This document shows, piece by piece, positions 58,761 through 64,000 of a stretch of 64,000 nucleotides of DNA. A program made the position numbers and the translations under genes. Numbering within the stretch: position 1 is the first letter of the stretch; each line of letters starts with the position of its first letter. This DNA is from JAABRU01 sp964505535 (lineage in GTDB: Bacteria > Desulfobacterota > Desulfobacteria > Desulfobacterales > Desulfococcaceae), in NCBI GenBank assembly GCA_964505535.1, contig CAZDIU010000002.1, positions 11,922 to 75,921 on the forward strand, written 5' to 3'. The notes beneath the pieces were generated by a model. It saw nothing but the letters and a program-made list of their open reading frames with translations, did not search any database and had not been told where the DNA came from.

Positions 58761-58964
58761 TTACTGGATTACAGTATATCTTGATTTTCTGACTTTTCCG
58801 ATTTGCCCTATGAATTCTTTAAGGATAAATCCGTGCCGGATAGCCAGACTGATGTGACCCTGAATGGCAGAATCGGATTTGAGTTTTGTTATTTTCCGTA
58901 TTTGGCATATAAGTGCTTTCTGTCTGTCAGTGGTATTACCAGCGCTTTTTTTACGCTGGCGCAT
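58761..58964 (-). CDS. Stand-alone copy of the primase C-terminal winged-helix module
   Basis: 67 residues; TTDRQKALICQIRKITKLKS then DSAIQGHISLAIRHGFI and EFIGQIGKVRKSRYTV. It aligns with the last 57 residues of the 656-residue primase-helicase (TTDDQKAFIDQIRLLTQIKS, DSTIQGHINEAIKYGYV, FIGQVGKTKKSEYTLA). It could compete with or partner the primase. It overlaps the antirepressor gene by 76 bases and ends 24 bases before the terminator. Confidence 0.7.
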   Translation of the reverse strand: MRQRKKSAGNTTDRQKALICQIRKITKLKSDSAIQGHISLAIRHGFILKEFIGQIGKVRKSRYTVIQ

Positions 58965-59584
58965 ACGGCCTTATGCTTTGCGGGTATGGATTCATGGTTT
59001 TCTGTTTCCGTAAACAGCGGCATATTGGACATGGGCTGTGTTTCTTTGTGCTGCTCCCTGTATTCCGGTTTTGCAGACTGTGTGAAACCGGAATACATCC
59101 CCGCCTCTTTCATAATCTGCGTGTGCATGAAGTCCGCGAGTTCCGGGTTGCGGATGTCCAGTGCTTTGTCATAAATGCCGCGGTAGAAATCCATGTGCGG
59201 CATATCTGTTCCGTGCGTTTGCTGCCGGAGCCGGAAATAGGCATTGACCAGTTCCCTCTGAACCTTCCATGCGAGATCGTCTGTGAAGGACTTCACCAGC
59301 ATCAGATAACCGGACTGAGTGATAAAGATAACAGGAGCGTGCTGTTTTGATTCAGAATTTTCAGATGTCCGAAATTCGGACATCTGAAAAGTTGACCATT
59401 CTGCATAAGGAACCCGGAAATAATCTTCCCCTTCAAGAAAATGTTCTTTGTTGTCGTTAAACCGCTTCCGGGCAGTTCCAGAAGGCCGCTCATGCAGTTC
59501 ATCCACCATGCGGAGAGTGACCACAGGGTTTCCCCGGTACTCAATCCGCTCCACGTCACGGTTATTGATTTTCACCATTTCCAT
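58889..59584 (-). CDS. ORF6N-domain antirepressor-type protein
   Basis: 231 residues. The N-terminal ORF6N domain is clear: IEYRGNPVVTLRMVDELHER, PSGTARKRFNDNK, FLEGEDYFRVPYAEW. Then comes FITQSGYLMLVKSFTDDLAW-KVQRELVNAYF, shared with phage Rha and KilA-type proteins. The C-terminal part is variable. Such proteins act as antirepressors or early regulators. It lies downstream of the operator-controlled promoter at 60062-60090. Confidence 0.8.
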   Translation of the reverse strand: MEMVKINNRDVERIEYRGNPVVTLRMVDELHERPSGTARKRFNDNKEHFLEGEDYFRVPYAEWSTFQMSEFRTSENSESKQHAPVIFITQSGYLMLVKSFTDDLAWKVQRELVNAYFRLRQQTHGTDMPHMDFYRGIYDKALDIRNPELADFMHTQIMKEAGMYSGFTQSAKPEYREQHKETQPMSNMPLFTETENHESIPAKHKAVCASVKKALVIPLTDRKHLYAKYGK

Positions 59585-59585
59585 A

Positions 59586-59813
59586 TCAGCACGCTCCTTT
59601 CAGGTTGTGGGAAATTCTGCTCAATGTCTGGCTGATTTCTGAAAGCACAGACTGCACACCGCCTGACGCGGATCGGTTTCCGCTTTCTTCCATGGCAGAG
59701 GGAATGGTGATCAGCAGGAGTGCCACAAGACCGGAGACGTGTTCCAGATCGCTGGCAGGGGAATACAGGGGAACGGGGTTTGGAGCAGAAGCAATTCTCA
59801 GATGTGGTTTCAT
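59586..59813 (-). CDS. Small hypothetical protein, first gene under the switch promoter
   Basis: 75 residues from ATG 59813 (AAAGGT six bases upstream). Contains a hydrophobic helix (HVSGLVALLLITIPSAMEES) and an amphipathic C-terminus (QSVLSEISQTLSRISHNLKG). It ends one base before the antirepressor gene. Unknown function. Confidence 0.5.
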   Translation of the reverse strand: MKPHLRIASAPNPVPLYSPASDLEHVSGLVALLLITIPSAMEESGNRSASGGVQSVLSEISQTLSRISHNLKGAC

Positions 59814-59953
59814 GGGTTTTACCTTTCTAAAATGCAAAACGGCCCTTAGCGTTGCCAACAAATCAGAGTGATTTTGTTTGCAGGGGTTTCCCTTTTTATT
59901 GTCTTTTCAGACACCTGCACGCATAGGCCGATTGAATTTTATAGGGTATGGAT

Positions 59954-59973
59954 CGGTAAACAGAGGTTTACCG
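59954..59973. promoter_or_regulatory. Operator candidate 3
   Basis: CGGTAAAC-AGAG-GTTTACCG, perfect eight-base arms. The half site CGGTAAAC is shared with operator 1. Confidence 0.55.
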
Positions 59974-60061
59974 GATATACACTCTAACTGTTGGCAAAAA
60001 GAAACTATATGCTTTCTCCGTGTCTGTCAAGAGGTATTTGGCAGATACGGGAATTTGTGTT

Positions 60062-60090
60062 TTTATACGGTAAACACCGTATGGGGTCAA
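60062..60090 (-). promoter_or_regulatory. Switch promoter driving the antirepressor operon
   Basis: Minus strand: -35 TTGACC (60090-60085), 17-base spacer, -10 TATAAA (60067-60062). Operator 1 fills the spacer and operator 2 abuts the -35, so a bound repressor would block it. Confidence 0.7.
60065..60082. promoter_or_regulatory. Operator 1
   Basis: ATACGGTAAACACCGTAT: perfect seven-base arms, four-base centre. Lies between the -35 and -10 of the minus-strand promoter. Confidence 0.7.
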
Positions 60091-60107
60091 TACTGTGAAC
60101 ACAGTAT
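60090..60107. promoter_or_regulatory. Operator 2
   Basis: ATACTGTGAACACAGTAT: same length and centre as operator 1, centres 25 bp apart, suggesting cooperative binding of repressor dimers. Confidence 0.7.
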
Positions 60108-60145
60108 TTGTAGGGGAAAAACCTACATATTTGCAGGAAAAAACC

Positions 60146-60607
60146 CTACAGCTTTTCTGTCAGTTCCATTGTCCGTGTCAGAAATCCTTTGACTTCTGCT
60201 GCCGGGTTCCGTGCCTGTGCCTCATAGGTCAGGGCAAGAATCCGTGCCTTCTGTTTTGCTGTCAGGAACATTCCTCTTTCCTGTGCGGTGATTTCAATAT
60301 GGATCAGGAGTTTTTCCAGAAGAACGGAATTGAGTTTCACCGCGTATTCCGGCATGGGTTCCGCTGCTTCCTGCCCCGCGGTCATTTCCATGCTGTCCTC
60401 ATCCATAATCAGCCAGTTCAGGTCTATGTGATATTTTTCCCGCATGCTGCGGAAAAAACTCAAAGTCGGTTCAGAAACACCGGTTTCATAATTCCCCATG
60501 GTTGGCCGTTTTATTCCCAGGCTGTCTGCAAACTCCTGCTGGGACATGCGCAGGCCCTTCCGTATCTGCCGCAGTTTTTCGCAAAAAATATTTTTCACTG
60601 ATTCCAT
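60146..60607 (-). CDS. XRE-family (Cro/CI-type) repressor
   Basis: 153 residues from ATG 60607 (AGGA eight bases upstream). The helix-turn-helix covers about 10-65: LRQIRKGLRMSQQEFADSLG, then IKRPTMGNYETGVSEPTLSF. The C-terminal part is helical (LNSVLLEKLLIHIEI) without the Ser/Lys autocleavage motif of CI, so induction probably works through the antirepressor instead. Paired operators lie 40-80 bases after its stop codon. Confidence 0.85.
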   Translation of the reverse strand: MESVKNIFCEKLRQIRKGLRMSQQEFADSLGIKRPTMGNYETGVSEPTLSFFRSMREKYHIDLNWLIMDEDSMEMTAGQEAAEPMPEYAVKLNSVLLEKLLIHIEITAQERGMFLTAKQKARILALTYEAQARNPAAEVKGFLTRTMELTEKL

Positions 60608-60658
60608 AATGTTGTCCTTTTTTGTCGGCAATCACCGCAGATTTTGCCAAAATTTTTG

Positions 60659-60687
60659 TTGACACTGCCATTTTTTTGACGTAGATT
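60659..60687 (+). promoter_or_regulatory. Rightward early promoter
   Basis: -35 TTGACA (60659-60664), 17-base spacer, -10 TAGATT (60682-60687), divergent from the repressor gene. It would drive the HU-like and recombination genes past the N gap. Confidence 0.6.
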
Positions 60688-60741
60688 GACGGAAAAACAA
60701 TGATGACGGATATTGTCACATGCGAGTTCCGGATGCTCAGG

Positions 60742-60841
60742 NNNNNNNNNNNNNNNNNNNNNNNNNNNNNNNNNNNNNNNNNNNNNNNNNNNNNNNNNNN
60801 NNNNNNNNNNNNNNNNNNNNNNNNNNNNNNNNNNNNNNNNN
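60742..60841. other. Assembly gap (100 N)
   Basis: The sequence CTCAGG occurs on both sides of the gap, suggesting a repeat that broke the assembly. The true length is unknown; part of an early gene or control region may be missing. The 135 bases after it (60842-60976) show no clear gene. Confidence 0.95.
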
Positions 60842-60976
60842 CTCAGGGGCAGGAGCGGCAAAAAAACCGGGGACTCAGGATTGTCCTGATGATTCCAACA
60901 GAGAACGGATTTTTTATGTGAAAACTGCTCAGGCCGTTCCTGCCTCTGAGAATGCAAAAGGGAAAGGATCAGAAGA

Positions 60977-61255
60977 ATGGATAAAAAAGAATTTATTGAT
61001 ATTGTCAGAAGCATGACAGACGTTTCAAGAGCAACTGCGGAGCGCACAGTTGACGCTGTTCTGAGTGCAATGAGCAGGGCATTGGAAGAAAAGGGTGAAG
61101 TGCGGCTGACAGGGATTGGCAGATTATATACGATACTGCGGAAACCCTATACCATCAGCAACAGTCTCACTGGCAATGGAAAGCAGGAGGTTCCTGCCAG
61201 TTGGACGGTGAAATTAAGTGTTTCCGGAAAAATACGGGAACTCTTGAACAGATAA
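60977..61255 (+). CDS. HU/IHF-like DNA-binding protein (1)
   Basis: 92 residues, the size of HU. MDKKEFIDIVRSMTDVSRAT and AERTVDAVLSAMSRALEEKG form the helical dimer core. GEVRLTGIGRLYTILRKPYT matches the G-x-[FV]-x-[LI]-xGFGxF strand region, and the arm carries Pro at the expected tip (QEVPASWTV). It bends or compacts DNA. ATG behind AAAGGA. Confidence 0.8.
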   Translation: MDKKEFIDIVRSMTDVSRATAERTVDAVLSAMSRALEEKGEVRLTGIGRLYTILRKPYTISNSLTGNGKQEVPASWTVKLSVSGKIRELLNR

Positions 61256-61265
61256 GGAGGCTTTG

Positions 61266-61604
61266 TTGGTAAAAAAAGAGGATCTGGCAGAGGCATTGTA
61301 CAAAAGGCATTCCAGCATATTCCATTCACGGATTGCAGCGGAAAAAGTTGTTTCGGATCTGTTTGATATTGTACGTGCGTTTATCAGGCAGGGCGAAAGA
61401 ACTGTCAAAATTTACGGGTTTGGGACGTTCACGCTGAGAACCGTTGCCGAAGGGAAATGCAGACATCCGGTGACGCGGGAAAGAATGGTTGTCCCTGCAT
61501 ACAGACTCGTCCGTTTTTCCATGTCGGACGGATTCAAAAAAGAGGTGAATCATGACAGAAAAACAGGATTCCGGGGAGACAGAACTGCGGAAGACAAAGG
61601 CTGA
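61266..61604 (+). CDS. HU/IHF-like DNA-binding protein (2), TTG start
   Basis: 112 residues from TTG 61266, five bases after a perfect AAGGAGG; an adjacent TTG at 61263 is too close. KKEDLAEALYKRHSS, EKVVSDLFDIVRAFIRQGER, VKIYGFGTFTLRTVAEGKCR and HPVTRERMVVPAYRLVRFSM follow the IHF pattern closely (GFGxF...R.gRNPxTge...ipa.k.v.FkpS). About 20 extra C-terminal residues. It may form a heterodimer with the preceding HU-like protein. Confidence 0.8.
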   Translation: MVKKEDLAEALYKRHSSIFHSRIAAEKVVSDLFDIVRAFIRQGERTVKIYGFGTFTLRTVAEGKCRHPVTRERMVVPAYRLVRFSMSDGFKKEVNHDRKTGFRGDRTAEDKG

Positions 61605-61743
61605 TATTTCTTCCTGCTTCAGCAGGATAGAGTCTGGTCTTTTGGCACTCAGCAGGATACGGAAAGAACAGGGCCGTCCGTGTTTTGCAGAGGACTATCT
61701 GATATTTGTTAAAAATTTACGCATAATGCTGGAGACGCTGTAA
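61552..61743 (+). CDS. Small helical protein
   Basis: 63 residues: charged N-terminus, then SSCFSRIESGLLALSRIRKE and a C-terminal helix LIFVKNLRIMLETL. It overlaps the IHF-like gene by 53 bases and the ATPase gene by one base (TAATG). Unknown function. Confidence 0.5.
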   Translation: MTEKQDSGETELRKTKADISSCFSRIESGLLALSRIRKEQGRPCFAEDYLIFVKNLRIMLETL

Positions 61744-62615
61744 TGAGTTTTAAAAGAGCAAGCCGCAAGGCAGCCGTTCTCCGTGCAGCGCTCTGCGGCA
61801 CTGCCGGATCAGGCAAAACCTATTCCTCTCTGCTTCTTGCCCTGGGGATTGCAGGCCAGGACGGAAAGATTGCCGTGATTGACACAGAAAGAGGGAGTGC
61901 GTCCCTGTATTCCGACCTGTGTTCATTTGACACAGCGGAACTGGAGCCGCCTTACACACCCAGACGGTACATTGACCTGATTCGGGAAGCAGGAAAAACC
62001 TATGATGTGCTGATTATTGATTCCCTCACCCACGCATGGGCAGGCCAGGGCGGTGTGCTTGATATGCACTCTGATAAAACAAGGGTGGATCGCTCTGTCA
62101 ATTCCTACACAGCGTGGCGGGATGTCACCCCGGAACACAACCTTCTGGTGGATACTATCCTGGGCTGTCCCTGTCATGTGATAGCCACCATGCGATCCAA
62201 AACAGCGTATGAACTCCAGCAGAATGACAGGGGAAAGATGGTTCCGGTCAAAATCGGGCTCCAGCCCATACAGCGGGACGGGCTGGAGTATGAATTCACT
62301 CTGGTCTGGGACGTCATCAGCAACGGAAATATTGCAACCGCTTCAAAAGACCGCACCCGGCTTTGGCATAACCGGAGTGAGATGATTTCCAAAGAGCATG
62401 GCGTGGAATTATCCAAATGGCTCCTGTCCGGCGAGCAGATTGACACAGAAGAAGTCCGGAAAACCCTGGCCGAAAAAACAGATGAACAGATTCGTGAATA
62501 CTGGCGCAAACTCGGTGTGACTGCGGGTCATGCGCAGTACAAAGAGGTGGTTGCCATGTTCACAGAGCGGAAAACTGCTTTGAAAGGGGAACAGAATGAA
62601 CAGAGCCAGGATTGA
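61743..62615 (+). CDS. Sak4-type RecA-like ATPase (AAA_24)
   Basis: 290 residues. Walker A CGTAGSGKT, then KIAVIDTERGSASLY (the D-T-E strand), Walker B YDVLIIDSLTHAWAG and a switch segment VIATMRSKTAYEL. These match phage AAA_24/Sak4 recombination ATPases, shortened RecA relatives that help strand annealing with an SSB. An ssb gene is present at 54471-54932. A C-terminal helical tail (about 235-290) is added. Confidence 0.8.
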   Translation: MSFKRASRKAAVLRAALCGTAGSGKTYSSLLLALGIAGQDGKIAVIDTERGSASLYSDLCSFDTAELEPPYTPRRYIDLIREAGKTYDVLIIDSLTHAWAGQGGVLDMHSDKTRVDRSVNSYTAWRDVTPEHNLLVDTILGCPCHVIATMRSKTAYELQQNDRGKMVPVKIGLQPIQRDGLEYEFTLVWDVISNGNIATASKDRTRLWHNRSEMISKEHGVELSKWLLSGEQIDTEEVRKTLAEKTDEQIREYWRKLGVTAGHAQYKEVVAMFTERKTALKGEQNEQSQD

Positions 62616-63444
62616 TCTGGTTTACGCGGAAAACTTCAAGGGTTTGAACTTTGAACAGCCGTTGACAGACAAAGTGCTGCTCACCGGTCCCAACGGAAGC
62701 GGAAAAACCGCACGGATGCAGGCATTGTGTCTGGCTCTGACCGGTTCTGTTCCCGGTGTGTGCACACGGCTCCCCGGCAGTGTCTTAAAGATGTTTGCAG
62801 GGGAAAATTCACACGTAACAGTGGGCATTGTGCATAACAGCACGGTTTACGAGCGCAAATACATCCGGGCCGGGAAAACCGGTTCTTTGCAGGGCAGAAT
62901 CAATGATGTTCTGCTGCTCCCGGAGGAGTTCAACAGACTGACCGCTGATCTTCTGCCGGAGGTGTTCAATCTTTCCGGGTTTCTGAGCATGTCAGACCCG
63001 GATAAACTGCGGTTTCTGTCCCAGAGGTTCTCCGCGGGGGAAACCGAGGCCCTGAACCTGCAGATTGCCGGTTTTCAGAAGCGGATTTCGGATCTGCGGG
63101 CTGACATCCGGTCCAGTTACCGGCTGATTGAGGCTGCCCGCAATGCACAGGCAGGAAAAAGACGCCCGCCCGGCACTGCGGCGGCAAACAAGAACAGACA
63201 GACGCAGATTCTGAACGAGATTGCACAGGCAATGGCAGATTTGAAGGCGGAAAAACTGCTTGTATCCCAGAAACAGAAGGAGTCCCGCAATGCAAAAAAA
63301 GCAGAAGCCAAATCCGGAAAAGATACAGCGGACTCTGGCCCGAAAGCGTGCATGGAAACGGTTCGCAGAGTTTTTTCTCTCATGGATAAGGAGGTTTGCG
63401 GTTGGGAATGTCCGGTGCGAAGGGAGATGGAAACATGGAAATAG
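62596..63444 (+). CDS. SMC/RecF-type ATPase, N-terminal half
   Basis: 282 residues with the N-terminal ATP site of the RecF/Rad50 group: VYAENFKGLNFEQPLTDKVL, Walker A LTGPNGSGKTARMQAL, then SHVTVGIVHNSTVYERKYI and a rising coiled coil (LNLQIAGFQKRISDLRADIR) broken at RRPPGTAAANKNR. The ABC signature and Walker B are not in this protein but in the next gene, which overlaps it by ten bases. The two should assemble into one ATPase. Confidence 0.75.
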   Translation: MNRARIDLVYAENFKGLNFEQPLTDKVLLTGPNGSGKTARMQALCLALTGSVPGVCTRLPGSVLKMFAGENSHVTVGIVHNSTVYERKYIRAGKTGSLQGRINDVLLLPEEFNRLTADLLPEVFNLSGFLSMSDPDKLRFLSQRFSAGETEALNLQIAGFQKRISDLRADIRSSYRLIEAARNAQAGKRRPPGTAAANKNRQTQILNEIAQAMADLKAEKLLVSQKQKESRNAKKAEAKSGKDTADSGPKACMETVRRVFSLMDKEVCGWECPVRREMETWK

Positions 63445-63995
63445 CCGAACTGGAAGAAAAAATCAAAGAACTGAAAAGCAGACTTGAGGAGTTGCGCAGG
63501 GAACATACCGAGATGATCCGGTATGACCTTGCGGAAGAGGAAATCGCCAAGGTTCTTGCGGAAATCCCTGTTTTGGAAGAGCGGCTTCTGGAAGAGAAGA
63601 ACGGCAAGGATGCGGCTGTGCAGAAACGCAAAGATGCCGTGACCGCGTTCAGTGCGGAATTTGCCAAAGCCATGTCTGCATTTCTGCCTTTTGGAGAGGC
63701 GTTTCTGGATATGGCATTGGACGGCAAGCTGACCATTGGCTGGAATATGGACGGAAAAGAGGTTCCCTGGCTGTCTCTGTCCGGAGGCCAGCGCGCCGTG
63801 TTTGACACTGCTCTGTGTTATGCCTTTTCCGGTTCCAATTCCGTGATTCTGGCAGAGGGAGCAGAGGCAGATCCAATGTATCTGCTCCGTCTTTTGGAGC
63901 ACATCGCCGCAACCGGCCCCAAAGCGCAGGTGCTTGTGGGTTCGTGGCATGTTCCGGACAGGGAAGCGGACGGGTGGCAGGTCGTAAAGCTGTAA
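63435..63995 (+). CDS. SMC/RecF-type ATPase, C-terminal half
   Basis: 186 residues from ATG 63435 (GGGAG eight bases upstream); TTG 63402 behind AAGGAGG would add 11. It begins with a coiled coil (IAELEEKIKELKSRLEELRR) and carries the ABC signature LSLSGGQRAVFDTAL, then NSVILAEGAEADP at the Walker B position, where the usual D-E pair is replaced by E-G-A-E. It ends with a conserved-looking VLVGSWHVPD strand. Complements the preceding gene. Confidence 0.75.
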   Translation: MEIAELEEKIKELKSRLEELRREHTEMIRYDLAEEEIAKVLAEIPVLEERLLEEKNGKDAAVQKRKDAVTAFSAEFAKAMSAFLPFGEAFLDMALDGKLTIGWNMDGKEVPWLSLSGGQRAVFDTALCYAFSGSNSVILAEGAEADPMYLLRLLEHIAATGPKAQVLVGSWHVPDREADGWQVVKL

Positions 63996-64000
63996 AAAGG

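Overview
The window is most of the genome of a temperate, long-tailed (siphovirus-type) phage or prophage. The host is not identified. Lipobox lipoproteins and an inner-membrane RexB-like protein point to a Gram-negative host. A phage protein matching the glycyl-radical tail of the anaerobic ribonucleotide reductase points to an anaerobe (inference). I see no tRNA, rRNA or CRISPR array. The scaffold has one 100-base N gap (60742-60841).

Layout. 1-9870 (minus strand): tail tip, baseplate and virion-associated genes, including a CAP-domain protein, a lipoprotein and a small NrdD-like protein. 9947-12749 (plus strand): an inserted accessory block, first a gene with its own promoter, then an integron-type gene-cassette array with three attC sites and no integrase. 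One cassette carries a two-gene system resembling lambda RexA/RexB. Another carries a phage-type gene with a PPCQ motif. The array ends exactly at the stop codon of the tape-measure gene. 12750-36378 (minus): a 3190-residue tape measure, a tail chaperone pair with a probable -1 frameshift, the tail tube, a lysis-like cluster (lysozyme, holin candidate, two odd membrane proteins), head-tail joining genes, capsid, decoration protein, protease with nested scaffold, small virion genes and portal. I find no large terminase subunit.

36617-47583 (minus): two small genes, a tyrosine integrase, many small acidic or zinc-binding genes, a MoxR ATPase/VWA module, a DNA polymerase sliding clamp and a ParB-like protein. 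47700-50100: a degraded stretch with an AT-rich island, a broken coding remnant and about 1 kb without an intact gene. 50169-53154 (plus): a ribbon-helix-helix regulator and a sigma-factor-like protein, each preceded by the same 50-bp repeat, then a cysteine-rich protein.

53118-60607 (minus): HNH proteins, an Nmad1/DUF1599-like protein, dUTPase, SSB, an iteron-like origin candidate with a 30-bp-arm palindrome, a TOPRIM/RepA primase-helicase, small regulators, an ORF6N antirepressor and an XRE repressor with paired operators lying in a promoter. 60659-64000 (plus): an early promoter, two HU/IHF-like proteins, a Sak4-type ATPase and an SMC/RecF-type ATPase split over two genes.

The repressor/antirepressor switch should govern lysogeny. 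Clamp, SSB, primase-helicase and recombinase genes give the phage much of its own replication set. The minus-strand late operon builds the virion. The cassette block and the CAP, Cache, MoxR-VWA and NrdD-like genes are host-interaction cargo.
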